Positions 51,083 through 59,372 of a DNA stretch of 64,000 bases are shown here, piece by piece. Both the position numbers and the translations under genes were made by a program. Source of the DNA: Acidobacteriota bacterium (GTDB taxonomy: Bacteria; Acidobacteriota; Terriglobia; Acidiferrales; UBA7541); the NCBI GenBank assembly GCA_016201285.1, contig JACQDE010000079.1:1-64000 (forward strand), written 5' to 3'. Within the stretch, counting starts at the first letter, position 1, and the number at the start of each line of letters is the position of its first letter. The notes under the pieces are model-generated. The model saw only the letters and a program-made list of their open reading frames with translations. It searched no databases and was not told the DNA's origin.

Positions 51083-52282
51083 ATGTTCCGCAGCGAGGTG
51101 TTCCGGGTAGCGCTCGACGCGCTGCGCGCCAACAAAGTGAAGGCGTTTCTCACCATGCTCGGCGTGGTGATCGGCAGCGCCTGCATCGTAATGGTTGTCA
51201 CCGTGGCGCTCTCCGGCAAGCAGTACATCCTCGCGCAAATCGAAGGCGTCGGCGCAAACATCGTGTACGCCGAATTCGTCCGCTCCGGCGCGAAAGACGC
51301 GCTGGTGCTCTCCGACGAGCTTTCCCTGGCGGACATGGAGGCCGTCCGCGCCGGCATCCCGCAGGTGGCGGAAGCCGCGGCCACGCGTGAAATCCCGCAG
51401 ACGGTGGTGGTCGAAGGCGTCGAGCGCCCGGTCGCGATGGTCGGCGTCACCGAAGGCTTTCAGCGCATCCGCAATCTCGTCATTCTCCGCGGCCGTTTCC
51501 TGGACGCCGACGACATGGCCGTGCGCAGCAAGGTCTGCGTCATTACGCAGGAGCTTTCCAATCTGCTCTTTCCCGCCGAAGACCCGGTGGGCCGCAGCGT
51601 CCGTCTGGGCGAGCTGAGCTTCACCGTGGTGGGCGTCTTCCGCGAGCGCGTGGCCACGTTCGGCCAGTCGGAGATCAAGCGGGAATCCGCGGTGATTCCA
51701 TTTCCACTAATGAAGTACTACACCGAGGACTTCGTCCGCGTGCTGTACGCGCAGGCGGCGCGGCCCGAAGACGTCCGATCGGTGACGCGGCAGGTGGAAC
51801 AGGTACTGCGCAGCCGGCACCGCTCGGAAGCGGTGTACCTGGTGCAGAACCTGACGTCGCTGCTCGACGCGGCGAAAAACATTTCCTTCGCGCTCACCAT
51901 CGTCCTGCTGATCATCGCCTTCATTGCGCTGGTGATCAGCGGCATCGGCATCATGAACATCATGCTGGTCACCGTCACCCAGCGGACGCGCGAGATCGGC
52001 ATCCGCAAGGCCATCGGCGCGCGGCGGAAGGAAATCCTCTCGCAATTTCTTCTCGAGGCCTTCCTCATCAGCGGCACGGGCGGCGTCATCGGCATCGTGC
52101 TTGCCGTGATGATCCCGGTGATCATCGAGCCGCTGCTGCCCGGCAATCTGTCCGTGCCTATTTCTGGCATCTCCATCGCTGTGGCGTTTCTGGTTTCCTG
52201 TTTTACCGGCGTGCTCTTCGGCTACCTGCCCGCCGACCGCGCCGCCAGACTCCAGCCAACGGAATCGTTACGCTATGAATGA
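51083..52282 (+). CDS. MacB/FtsX-type ABC permease without its own ATPase domain
   Basis: The 399-residue permease has an N-terminal helix (about 20-42), a large periplasmic MacB_PCD domain (about 45-240) and three C-terminal helices with an FtsX domain (about 275-390; I-S-G-I-G-I-M-N-I-M-L-V-T-V and R-T-R-E-I-G-I-R-K-A-I-G-A-R). The MacB E. coli form has an N-terminal ATPase, absent here, so a separate ATPase must supply energy; none lies between the adaptor and TolC genes. The next gene encodes a TolC-like channel 54 bases later, so this is the inner-membrane part of the efflux system. Confidence 0.92.
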   Translation: MFRSEVFRVALDALRANKVKAFLTMLGVVIGSACIVMVVTVALSGKQYILAQIEGVGANIVYAEFVRSGAKDALVLSDELSLADMEAVRAGIPQVAEAAATREIPQTVVVEGVERPVAMVGVTEGFQRIRNLVILRGRFLDADDMAVRSKVCVITQELSNLLFPAEDPVGRSVRLGELSFTVVGVFRERVATFGQSEIKRESAVIPFPLMKYYTEDFVRVLYAQAARPEDVRSVTRQVEQVLRSRHRSEAVYLVQNLTSLLDAAKNISFALTIVLLIIAFIALVISGIGIMNIMLVTVTQRTREIGIRKAIGARRKEILSQFLLEAFLISGTGGVIGIVLAVMIPVIIEPLLPGNLSVPISGISIAVAFLVSCFTGVLFGYLPADRAARLQPTESLRYE

Positions 52283-52336
52283 CCTTGGCGTGCGGCGGCT
52301 TGACGCCGCTTTGATCTTGCTTTCAGGAGGCGTGCG

Positions 52337-53626
52337 ATGATTCGTTTCTTGTGGCGCTTTGTTTGTGCCATGGCCATTTTCGCCGTCATGGCTGCTGGCG
52401 CTTATTCCCAGGAGCCTTCTGAAAAGCTCACCCTCAAGCGCGCCGTCGAACTCGCCGTGCAGAACAGCGGTGAGGTGAAGCTCGCGCGCGCGCGGCTTGA
52501 CGTGGCCGAGCGCGCCGCCGGCGCGAGCCATTCCGTCTTTCTGCCGAACCTCTACACCGGCTCCGGCGCCGCCTACACAAACGGCTTTCCTCTCGGCGCG
52601 CCGCAGGTGTTCCATGTTTCCTACGTGCAGACGGTTTTCGATCCGGTGTTGCGTGGGCAGTATCGCGCCTCCGAGGCGCGCGCCGAAATTCAGCGCCTTG
52701 AAGCCGACCGCGTCCGCGACGCCGTGATCCTGCGCGCCGCTTCCTCTTATCTCGAGTTGGCCAAGGTGCGCCACTCGCTCCGCCTGCTGCGCCAGGAGCG
52801 CGAAAGCGCGACGAAAATCGCCGGCGTCACCCGCGAGCGCGCCCGCGAGGGATTCGAGCTGGATGTGGAAGTCACGCGCGCGGAGCTGACCGCCGCGCGC
52901 ATCGAGCAGCGCATTTTGCAGCTCGAAGGCCGCGAGGACGCGCTGGAAAACGACCTGCGCAGCCTGACCGGCGCTCCCGCGGGCCGCCGCTTCGAAGTCG
53001 AGGCTGAAGACCTGCCGCCGCAGCCGGAGCAACCCACCGCCGAATTGGTGTCGTTGGCGGTGGCCAACAGCCTCGACCTGAAGCAGGCCGAATTCGAGCG
53101 TCGCGCCCGCGAGCACGTGCTGAAAGGCGAACGCGGCGGCTACCTGCCCACCGTGGATTTTGTGGGGCAGTACGGAATTTTCACGCGCTTCAACAACTAC
53201 GACGATTTCTACCGCCGCTTCGAGCGGCACAACGTCACCATCGGCATCCAGGCGCGCATCCCGATTTTTGCGTCGCGCACGAATTCCGCCGTGAACCTGG
53301 CGCGCAGCGAGCTCACGGCCGCCGAGATCGAAGCCCGCCAGCGCCGCGGCGTGCTCGAAGCGGACGTCCAGCGCCAGGCCCGCCAGGCGCGCACGCTCGA
53401 CGCGGAGCGCGAAGTCGCTCGTCTGGAGCTCAAGCTCGCGCAGGAAAACGTACGCGTGCTGCAGGCGCAGTTCGACGAGGGCCGCGCCAACCTGCGCGAC
53501 CTCGAAAAAGCGCGCCTCGAAGAAAATGACCGCTGGCGCGCCTTTCTCGACGCCGGCTTCGCCCGCCAGCAGGCACGGCTCGAGCTGCTGCGCACCACCG
53601 GCCAGCTCGCGAAAGTCTTCCAATAG
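52337..53626 (+). CDS. TolC-family outer-membrane efflux protein
   Basis: The 429-residue protein has a signal peptide (cleavage near 26, A-Y-S-Q) and the two internally similar TolC halves (about 32-205 and 225-410), each with long helices and a short beta strand region. Typical signatures are A-V-E-L-A-V-Q-N-S-G (about 38-47) and R-A-Q-F-D-E-G-R-A-N-L-R-D-L in the second half (about 378-391). It forms the trimeric channel through the outer membrane and periplasm. GGAGG sits 7 bases before the ATG. It follows the MacB permease by 54 bases and is the last gene of that unit. Confidence 0.92.
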   Translation: MIRFLWRFVCAMAIFAVMAAGAYSQEPSEKLTLKRAVELAVQNSGEVKLARARLDVAERAAGASHSVFLPNLYTGSGAAYTNGFPLGAPQVFHVSYVQTVFDPVLRGQYRASEARAEIQRLEADRVRDAVILRAASSYLELAKVRHSLRLLRQERESATKIAGVTRERAREGFELDVEVTRAELTAARIEQRILQLEGREDALENDLRSLTGAPAGRRFEVEAEDLPPQPEQPTAELVSLAVANSLDLKQAEFERRAREHVLKGERGGYLPTVDFVGQYGIFTRFNNYDDFYRRFERHNVTIGIQARIPIFASRTNSAVNLARSELTAAEIEARQRRGVLEADVQRQARQARTLDAEREVARLELKLAQENVRVLQAQFDEGRANLRDLEKARLEENDRWRAFLDAGFARQQARLELLRTTGQLAKVFQ

Positions 53627-53810
53627 GCACAGGCAGGGGGCAGTGCGTCAGTTTCCGAGTAGCGCGTTATAGCCAAGTGAGCGGCGCCGTGCGTCGAAGA
53701 GCGATTTCTAAGAGCGCGAGCCACAAGGCGGGAGCGATCTGCCCAAGTGGAGGCCAATCCTGCAAACTTCAAAGATTCGACGGCTCCAGCGCGGTGTTGG
53801 GCGGCATCAT

Positions 53811-54695
53811 TCAAGGCTGAACGGCTACAACGCGAAAGCCTATGTGGTCGTAACGCCGCTCGGGTTCGAACCGCAATCGAAAGGCTGACCGGCAGGGCCA
53901 GCCTTCGTCGGCCCAGCACCCGCCCCGGCGAACCCGGGAGAGATCGCCGTGTTCGCTTTTTGTTGCCGAGCTCTTCGCGGAATACAAGTCGGGGTCCGTC
54001 CCTCCCGGCAGCCTCGCGTGGTACCAATCGCGGCACCACTCGAAAGTGTTGCCGTGCATGTCATGCAGCCCCCAGGGGTTGGCGGGGTAACTGCCGACTC
54101 TTGCGGCCCGGTTGAGCGAAGGCCCCTGCTCGGCCCCGTTGTACGACTTCCCCTTGAAGTTCGCCTGTTTGCTGCTGAGCTTGTTGCCAAACGAGGTAGC
54201 CGTCGTCGTCCCGGCTCGGCAGGCGTATTCCCACTGCGCTTCGGTCGGCAGCCGGAACTCCCAATCCTTCGGGAGGACGCCGGATTGGCGGCCGAGTTCG
54301 GTGAGTTTCTGACAAAATGCCTCCGCCTCCGCAAAATTGACGTTGCCAACCGGGAAGTCATCCCCGGCGGGCAACTCCGTCGTTAGTTCGCCAGGCAGCT
54401 TTCCGATGATCCGTTTCCACTGACCCTGTGTGGCCTCGTACTTGGCCATCCAAAAGCCTCTGGTCAGGGTCACCACGACTTGATCTTCCCCCGGTCGCCG
54501 TTCGGGTTCGCCGGGTGGGCTTCCCATGACGAACCGGCCGGGAGGGCACCAGCAGAGCTTGATGGCCTCGACTTCACGCTCTTCGCCGGCGTTCCCGCCG
54601 CGGAAGGACGAAGGCGGCTGCTGGGCCAGCACCGGTCTTGATGCCGCTGCCGCCGCGGTCGCCAGCGCACCGAGAAGTACTGACCGCCGTGTCAT
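53811..54695 (-). CDS. FGE/SUMF1-like sulfatase-modifying-factor protein with twin-arginine signal
   Basis: The 294-residue protein has M-T-R-R-S-V-L-L-G-A-L, a twin-arginine signal, with cleavage after about residue 24 (P-V-L-A-Q). The mature part is a formylglycine-generating-enzyme-like domain: M-A-K-Y-E-A-T near 84-90, R-L-P-T-E-A-Q-W-E-Y-A-C-R-A-G near 146-160, G-L-H-D-M-H-G-N-T-F-E-W-C-R-D-W near 214-229, R-R-G-G-C-W and G-F-R-V-V at the end. Classic FGE oxidises a cysteine in sulfatases, using a conserved copper-binding Cys pair that is not clearly present, so it may be a C-lectin-like relative. No sulfatase gene is near. The start gives the RR signal; frame extends upstream. Confidence 0.85.
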   Translation of the reverse strand: MTRRSVLLGALATAAAAASRPVLAQQPPSSFRGGNAGEEREVEAIKLCWCPPGRFVMGSPPGEPERRPGEDQVVVTLTRGFWMAKYEATQGQWKRIIGKLPGELTTELPAGDDFPVGNVNFAEAEAFCQKLTELGRQSGVLPKDWEFRLPTEAQWEYACRAGTTTATSFGNKLSSKQANFKGKSYNGAEQGPSLNRAARVGSYPANPWGLHDMHGNTFEWCRDWYHARLPGGTDPDLYSAKSSATKSEHGDLSRVRRGGCWADEGWPCRSAFRLRFEPERRYDHIGFRVVAVQP

Positions 54696-55141
54696 TCGGC
54701 TGCCACCGCTTGTCCGGATCTGGCCCAAGATTGCCCCCACTTCTGCGAGCATCACAAATACCGCAATCGCTGCCTAACTTTTGTCTAGGCTGATCTGCAT
54801 AAAACCCAACCCGGTCGGCATAACGGGAAGCACCAATGCCGAGTGGCGGCCCGGCGGCTGTAATGCCGAGTGCGCGGGACTTCTACCACGCGGTCGTAGA
54901 GCCTCGGAGTCGGCTCACCAGGGAACAGCCCCAAAGGTGATCGACGATCGGCCGGGGAGACATTCATGCCGCCTAGTCTTCCCAGGGATCCTTGGAGCCG
55001 GAAAAGGCTAATCTAATTACAAAGCTATTTGAACTGCGATGCAAGTCCAAAATTTCTTAGCCGGGAGGGTCTATTCGCGTATAATGTGTGATTCCGTGTG
55101 CGCGCCCGGCAGGTCGTGGTTTCCGCTGGAGAGGTCGTTCG
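54696..55141. other. Intergenic stretch between FGE-like gene and hpnJ
   Basis: About 450 bases with no convincing gene. The only clear element is the promoter near its right end. A GCCGAGTG... word occurs twice (about 54837 and 54863), and GATCGACGATCGGCC near 54939 is partly palindromic. Confidence 0.5.
55057..55085 (+). promoter_or_regulatory. Likely promoter of the hpnJ unit (TTAGCC-17-TATAAT)
   Basis: A perfect TATAAT (55080-55085) is preceded at 17 bases by TTAGCC (55057-55062), a weak -35. Start of transcription should be near 55092, 50 bases before the hpnJ start codon. Confidence 0.5.
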
Positions 55142-56656
55142 ATGCCATCCGTCATGAAAACGCTGCTGCTCAATCCGCCGAGCTTTGACAAGTTTGACGG
55201 CGGAGCGGGATCACGCTGGCCGGTTTCGCGTGAAGTCGAGTCCTACTGGTATCCCGTGTGGCTCACCTACGCCGCGGGGATGCTGCCCGGCAGCCGGTTG
55301 GTGGACTCCTCGCCGCAAAAGTTCACGCCGCAGATGGTCATCAACCTGGCGAAGGACTACGAGTTCCTCGTCGTGTTCACTTCGACCGTGGGCTTTGAGA
55401 GCGACTGCCGCCTGATTCGCGCGATGAAGGAGCAAAATCCTTCGCTGAAGGCCTGCTTCGTCGGCCCGCACGTAATGAACCAGCCGCACCAGAGCCTGAA
55501 GGCTACCGAAAACCTCGATTTCGTCGTGCGCGGAGAGTTCGACCACGCCATCGTCGAGTTTGCGCAGGGCAAGCCGCTCGCGGACATCCTCGGCATCAGC
55601 TACCGCGCAAACGGGCACATCCTCGACACGATGCCGCGGCCGCAGCTCCATACCGAGGAGCTGGACGCGCTGCCCTTCGCCACCGAGGTGTACAAGCGCG
55701 ACCTCACGATCGAAAACTACACCGTGCCGTTCCTGCTCTACCCGTTCATTTCGCTCTACACCACACGCGGGTGCCCGGCGCTGTGCACCTTCTGCCAGTG
55801 GCCGCAGACGATTTCCGGTCACGCCTGGCGCGTGCGCTCCACCGACAACGTCGTCCGCGAAATCGCGCAAGCCATCCAATTGTTTCCGCAGGCCAAGGAA
55901 TTCTTCTGGGACGACGACACCTTCAACATCCGCAAGGACCGCGTGCTGGACATCTGCGCCAAGTTCAAGCCGCTGAAGTTCCGCTGGTCGTGCAACGCGC
56001 GCGTGCACAGCGACTACGAGACGCTGAAGGCCATGGCTGACGGCGGCGCGCGCTTGTTCATCGTCGGCTTCGAATCCGGCGACGACCAGATCCTGAAGAA
56101 CATCAAGAAAGGCGCAACGGTCGAGATGGCCCGCACCTTCGTGAAGAACTGCAAGAATCTGGGCATCCGCGTACATGGCGACTTTATCCTCGGTCTCCCC
56201 GGCGAAACGAAAGAAACGATGCAGAAGACCATCGACTTCGCCAAGGAGCTCGACTGCGAGACCGTGCAGGTCTCCATGGCCCACGCCTTTCCGGGCACTG
56301 AGCTCTACAATTACCTCGCGGAAAATAATTTCCTGCGCACGGAGGCACTCACCGACGGCAGCGGCCGCCAGCTCCCGCACATGGAGTACCCCGGGCTCTC
56401 GCGCGAAGAGATGCTGGAGGGCGTGCGCCGCTTCTATGACGAGTATTACCTGCGCCCGCGCGTCGCGTGGCGCATCGTCAAGGAAGCGCTGTGGGACAGC
56501 CACGAACGCAAGCGGCTCTACCACGAAGCCGTGGAGTTTTTGCGCTCGCGCGCCGACTGGAAGAAAAAGGCGCGCCAGGGCATGGGCGGTTCCAAGCGCA
56601 TGGTCGGCGTTCCCGCCGCCGTCGAAACCCGCGCCGGCTCCGCGGCCCACGATTAG
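55142..56656 (+). CDS. hpnJ: Hopanoid-biosynthesis radical SAM protein HpnJ
   Basis: The 504-residue protein has a B12-binding-like N-terminal domain (about 5-150) and a radical SAM domain whose CxxxCxxC is C211-P-A-L-C215-T-F-C218. Other family marks are P-V-W-L-T-Y-A-A-G near 38-46, F-W-D-D-D-T-F near the strand after the cluster and G-F-E-S-G. HpnJ makes the cyclitol-ether head group of bacteriohopanepolyols by a ring contraction, together with HpnI and HpnK (known from Burkholderia). GGAGAGG is 7 bases before this ATG. Two small transporters follow after 8 and 1 bases, then hpnI. No hpnK or squalene-hopene cyclase is in the window. Confidence 0.88.
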   Translation: MPSVMKTLLLNPPSFDKFDGGAGSRWPVSREVESYWYPVWLTYAAGMLPGSRLVDSSPQKFTPQMVINLAKDYEFLVVFTSTVGFESDCRLIRAMKEQNPSLKACFVGPHVMNQPHQSLKATENLDFVVRGEFDHAIVEFAQGKPLADILGISYRANGHILDTMPRPQLHTEELDALPFATEVYKRDLTIENYTVPFLLYPFISLYTTRGCPALCTFCQWPQTISGHAWRVRSTDNVVREIAQAIQLFPQAKEFFWDDDTFNIRKDRVLDICAKFKPLKFRWSCNARVHSDYETLKAMADGGARLFIVGFESGDDQILKNIKKGATVEMARTFVKNCKNLGIRVHGDFILGLPGETKETMQKTIDFAKELDCETVQVSMAHAFPGTELYNYLAENNFLRTEALTDGSGRQLPHMEYPGLSREEMLEGVRRFYDEYYLRPRVAWRIVKEALWDSHERKRLYHEAVEFLRSRADWKKKARQGMGGSKRMVGVPAAVETRAGSAAHD

Positions 56657-56664
56657 CCCTCTGC

Positions 56665-57105
56665 ATGACCGCGCACAAAAGGCTTCGGACGAAAACTTAC
56701 GTCCTGCTCGCGTTGATGGTGTTTGCCGGCGCCATCGGCGACGTGCTGCTCAGCAAAGGCGTGAAGCAGATCGGCGAGCTGCACCACTGGACGCTTGCCG
56801 GGCTCTGCGCGTTCCTCTTTCAGGTCTTCACCAACGGCACCGTGTGGCTCGGCGTCGCCTGCCTGATCGGCTACTTCATTTGCTACACGCTCGTGCTTTC
56901 CTGGGCGGACTTCAGCTACGTGCTGCCGGCCTCGGCGCTGGTCTACGTGCTCGTGCCGCTGCTCGCGCGCGCCGTGCTCAATGAGAGCGTGACGCCGCTG
57001 CGCTGGGCCGGCGTGGCGTGCATCTTTGTGGGTGTGATGTTCGTTGGGCTAACGCCGCCGAGCACCACCCAGCCGCGGCGCGATTCCACGGCGGAGCAGG
57101 CCTGA
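56665..57105 (+). CDS. Small EamA/SMR-type membrane protein (hopanoid locus)
   Basis: The 146-residue protein has four transmembrane helices (about 12-30, 53-75, 79-97, 101-130) of the EamA/SMR type: F-A-G-A-I-G-D-V-L-L-S-K-G near 20-32, S-A-L-V-Y-V-L-V-P-L-L near 94-104, and R-W-A-G-V-A-C-I-F-V-G near 114-124. It resembles half of the ArnE/ArnF undecaprenyl-phosphate-aminoarabinose flippase. Its close place between hpnJ and hpnI suggests flipping of a hopanoid or hopanoid precursor, an inference. An open frame upstream is part of hpnJ. The partner gene starts 1 base after its stop. Confidence 0.8.
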   Translation: MTAHKRLRTKTYVLLALMVFAGAIGDVLLSKGVKQIGELHHWTLAGLCAFLFQVFTNGTVWLGVACLIGYFICYTLVLSWADFSYVLPASALVYVLVPLLARAVLNESVTPLRWAGVACIFVGVMFVGLTPPSTTQPRRDSTAEQA

Positions 57106-57106
57106 G

Positions 57107-57478
57107 ATGCGCACGGCACTCTTCGTCGCCATCGTCGTGCTCTCCAGCACGTTTGGGGAAATCGCCGTTACGCACGCGATGAAAATCATCGGCGAAGTTC
57201 ACACCTTCACGCCGCGTGCGATCCTGGGCGTGATGGGCCGCGCCTTCCGTCAGGGGTGGATGTGGACCGGTTTTGCGCTGATGACCGCCGGGTTCTTCGC
57301 CATGGTCGCACTGCTCTCGTGGGAAGACGTGAGCTTCGTGATTCCCGCCACGGCCGCCAGTTACACCGTCGGGGCGCTGGGCGCGAAGTTCCTGCTGCGC
57401 GAAACGGTGAACCGCGCCCGCTGGATCGGCGTGCTGATGGTTTCGATCGGCGTGGCCCTCGTCTGGGCCGGCAAGTAG
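57107..57478 (+). CDS. Second small EamA/SMR-type membrane protein (hopanoid locus)
   Basis: The 123-residue protein also has four transmembrane helices: S-S-T-F-G-E-I-A-V-T-H-A-M-K near 12-25, then F-A-L-M-T-A-G-F-F-A-M-V-A-L-L near 53-67, P-A-T-A-A-S-Y-T-V-G-A near 81-91, and R-W-I-G-V-L-M-V-S-I-G-V-A-L near 105-118. Paired SMR-type proteins usually act as a heterodimer with opposite insertion; the pair here fits that. It starts right after the first one and ends before palindromic repeats. Confidence 0.8.
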   Translation: MRTALFVAIVVLSSTFGEIAVTHAMKIIGEVHTFTPRAILGVMGRAFRQGWMWTGFALMTAGFFAMVALLSWEDVSFVIPATAASYTVGALGAKFLLRETVNRARWIGVLMVSIGVALVWAGK

Positions 57479-57560
57479 CACGTAGCACAGGCTTGTAGCC
57501 TGTGGCTGTCTTCAGGCGGACATCGTGCCGCACAGGCTGTAAGCCTGTGCTACAAAGCAC
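57479..57560. repeat. Inverted pair of palindromic AGCACAGGCT repeats
   Basis: GTAGCACAGGCTTGTAGCCTGTGG (57482-57505) and, 25 bases later, CACAGGCTGTAAGCCTGTGCTAC (57530-57552). Each is a hairpin; together they form a larger inverted pair. They lie between the second transporter and hpnI. Confidence 0.75.
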
Positions 57561-57616
57561 ATTTCCTCGCAGGTGTGCGAGCATCTGTTCCTCGCGAAGT
57601 GTGCGAGAATCTCCGC

Positions 57617-58783
57617 ATGCTTTGGACGGCCCTCCAATGGGTGCTCCTCGTCGGCCCACTACTTCCGTTTCTCTACTATCTCTTCGCAATCATCTGCGCT
57701 CGCCGCTTCTTCGGGACTGCACCGCCGCCCAACTCTGATTTCACACCGCCCGTCAGCATCCTGAAGCCCGTGCGTGGCCTCGACCCCTGCGCCAGCGAGA
57801 ATTTCGCGAGTTTCTGCCGCCTTGACTATCCGGAATACGAACTTCTCTTCTGCGTTGCCGACGCCGATGATCCCGCCGTCCCGGTGATTCAGAAGCTCGC
57901 CGCTGATTTTCCGCAGCGCCGGATTTGCCTCTTTATCGGCGCCGACGCGGTTGGCGCCAGCAATAAAGTGAACAAGCTCTGCCGGCTCGCGCGCGAGGCG
58001 CGGCACGACCTGCTGGTCATCAGCGACAGTGACATCGTTGTCGCGCCGGATTATCTCCGCGCGGTTGTTGCGCCCTTCCGCGACGCGCAAGCCGGCTGCG
58101 TCACTTGCATGTATCTCGGCATTGCCGAACGGCAGCTCGGCGCGGAGCTTGAGGAAATCGGCGCCACGTCGGACTTTTTCGCCGGCGTCCTCGTGGCCCG
58201 CGCGCTCGAAGGCGTGCGCTTCGCCTTTGGCGCCACGATGGCCACCACGCGCCGGCATCTCGCCGAAATCGGCGGCTTCGAGGCGCTTGCCGATTCCTTC
58301 GTGGACGATTTCGAACTCGGCAACCGCATCGCGCGCCGCGGCCACCGGGTCGTGCTTCTCCCGCACACCGTCTGGACCCACTATCCTGCACTCAACCTCG
58401 GCGACTTCCTCCGCCACCGGCTGCGCTGGATGCTCGCCGTGCGCGCCGCCCGCCCCGACCGCTACTTCGGCATGCTCTTCTCGATGGGCCTGCCGTGGAT
58501 CGCCGCTGCTGCCGCAGCCGCCTGTAGCACAGGCACGCTTGCCTGTGCTCCCGCCTTCGGCCTGTACCTCGGTCCGTATCTGGTTCTGCGTCTCGCGATG
58601 GCGTGGGTTGTCGGCGTTTGGGGTTTGAAAGATCCGGTCCTGCGGAAAAAACTCTGGCTTGTCCCGCTTCACGACGCGATCTGGTTTTTCACCTGGGTCG
58701 CGGGCTTTTTCACCAATCGCATCACGTGGCGCGGCACGCCCTTCCGCCTCCGCCGCGGCCGCCTCATCCCGCTCGAAAAATAG
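57617..58783 (+). CDS. hpnI: Hopanoid-biosynthesis glycosyltransferase HpnI
   Basis: The 388-residue family 2-like (ceramide-glucosyltransferase type) enzyme has an N-terminal helix (about 8-28), the nucleotide-binding strand P-V-S-I-L-K-P-V near 45-52, the D-S-D motif in V-I-S-D-S-D near 135-140, and R-H-R-L-R-W-M near 271-277, with hydrophobic segments at the C-terminus (about 290-370). HpnI adds N-acetylglucosamine to the hopanoid polyol before HpnK and HpnJ act. A palindromic dispersed repeat lies inside the frame and codes residues 303-312 ([10 protein letters not shown]) between two membrane segments without breaking it. hpnK is not in the window. Confidence 0.88.
   Translation: MLWTALQWVLLVGPLLPFLYYLFAIICARRFFGTAPPPNSDFTPPVSILKPVRGLDPCASENFASFCRLDYPEYELLFCVADADDPAVPVIQKLAADFPQRRICLFIGADAVGASNKVNKLCRLAREARHDLLVISDSDIVVAPDYLRAVVAPFRDAQAGCVTCMYLGIAERQLGAELEEIGATSDFFAGVLVARALEGVRFAFGATMATTRRHLAEIGGFEALADSFVDDFELGNRIARRGHRVVLLPHTVWTHYPALNLGDFLRHRLRWMLAVRAARPDRYFGMLFSMGLPWIAAAAAAACSTGTLACAPAFGLYLGPYLVLRLAMAWVVGVWGLKDPVLRKKLWLVPLHDAIWFFTWVAGFFTNRITWRGTPFRLRRGRLIPLEK
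58523..58551. repeat. Palindromic repeat inside hpnI
   Basis: TGTAGCACAGGCACGCTTGCCTGTGCTCC holds a perfect 10-bp stem (58526-58535 and 58540-58549). It matches the dispersed AGCACAGGC.../...GCCTGTGC units found between genes at 5.0, 5.2 and 57.5 kb. It is read in frame, in a loop of the protein. Confidence 0.8.
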
Positions 58784-58790
58784 GCAATGG

Positions 58791-58857
58791 CCGTCATCCC
58801 GAGCAAAGCGAGGGATTCCTCTTCTGACCGCTGAATGCTGACGGCTGAAAGCTAAGC
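58791..58857. repeat. GTCATCCCGAGC-type repeat plus GCTGA word repeat
   Basis: GTCATCCCGAGCAAAGCGAGGGATTCCTCT (58792-58821) followed by CTGACCGCTGAATGCTGACGGCTGAAAGCTAAGC. The latter resembles the word cluster at 38246-38272. Nothing else is seen before the tRNA. Confidence 0.6.
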
Positions 58858-58941
58858 ACTTTCCCTCGGTTGACGAATCCCGCCGTCCGCCTACATAATA
58901 GTTCCGGCCGCACTCGCGGCCTTTTCTGTCCCTCCCGCGGC

Positions 58942-59016
58942 TGGGAGGTCGTACAATCGGTAGTACATCAGACTCTGGATCTGATTATCCTGGTTCGAGT
59001 CCAGGCCTCCCAGCCA
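58942..59016 (+). tRNA. tRNA-Gln (anticodon CTG)
   Basis: TGGGAGG pairs with CCTCCCA; anticodon stem TCAGA/TCTGA with loop CTCTGGA gives anticodon CTG; the T-arm reads CCTGG-TTCGAGT-CCAGG; G discriminator and an encoded CCA. It is the left border of a small-gene module: its last 17 bases recur, with one mismatch, at 63290-63306. Confidence 0.95.
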
Positions 59017-59057
59017 AAGTCTTTGATCGCTGCTGCGGCCCAGAACCTCCCGCGAGA

Positions 59058-59180
59058 TCAGTCGCCGTACTTGTCCTGGTTCCACACGCGCTCACGTGGC
59101 GCATCGAAGACGCGCGTGATCACCAGCTCATTCTTTACTTCTCTTGTCACGAGGTTTTCTGCGGCCCTGCTTGCGAACAT
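59058..59180 (-). pseudogene. Truncated SRPBCC (AHSA1-like) gene remnant
   Basis: Forty codons encode N-E-L-V-I-T-R-V-F-D-A-P-R-E-R-V-W and then a stop. This is the start of an AHSA1-type SRPBCC domain, nearly the same as the first and third domains of the large protein at 61.2-62.7 kb. The rest of the gene is missing. It overlaps the ArsR-tail remnant upstream, as in the intact pair, so it is a decayed second copy of that operon. Confidence 0.75.
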
Positions 59181-59292
59181 GTTTCTTCTCCTTTTTCTGT
59201 GCTTTGCGCAAACGCTGATCCAGGCGATCGAAGCTCTCCGTCCAGACGCCGCTGATCGCGCGATGTGTATCGGTAGCCGTGACCGCTGCCAT
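59128..59292 (-). pseudogene. ArsR-type regulator C-terminal remnant
   Basis: Only the last part remains: W-T-E-S-F-D-R-L-D-Q-R-L and K-K-E-K-K-H. The intact ArsR protein at 62.6-63.0 kb ends F-W-E-Q-S-F-D-R-L-D-D-Y-L ... K-K-K-E-K-K-H. The DNA-binding domain is gone. An ATG in the frame is by chance and no function is expected. Confidence 0.65.
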
Positions 59293-59372
59293 TTACACCA
59301 TCTTTGACTCGCCGGTGCAACACCGAGGCGGCCGCGACTACTTCACTTGCAGCGATCTGCGCGCTGGCGCTC

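Noticed and set aside
48882-51110. A 742-residue plus-strand frame across the tandem membrane proteins
   Set aside because: Antisense of two paralogous proteins; composition is Arg/Gln-rich and has no domain.
57573-57764. Short frames at the start of hpnI
   Set aside because: They overlap repeats and the 5' end of the glycosyltransferase in other frames, without motifs.
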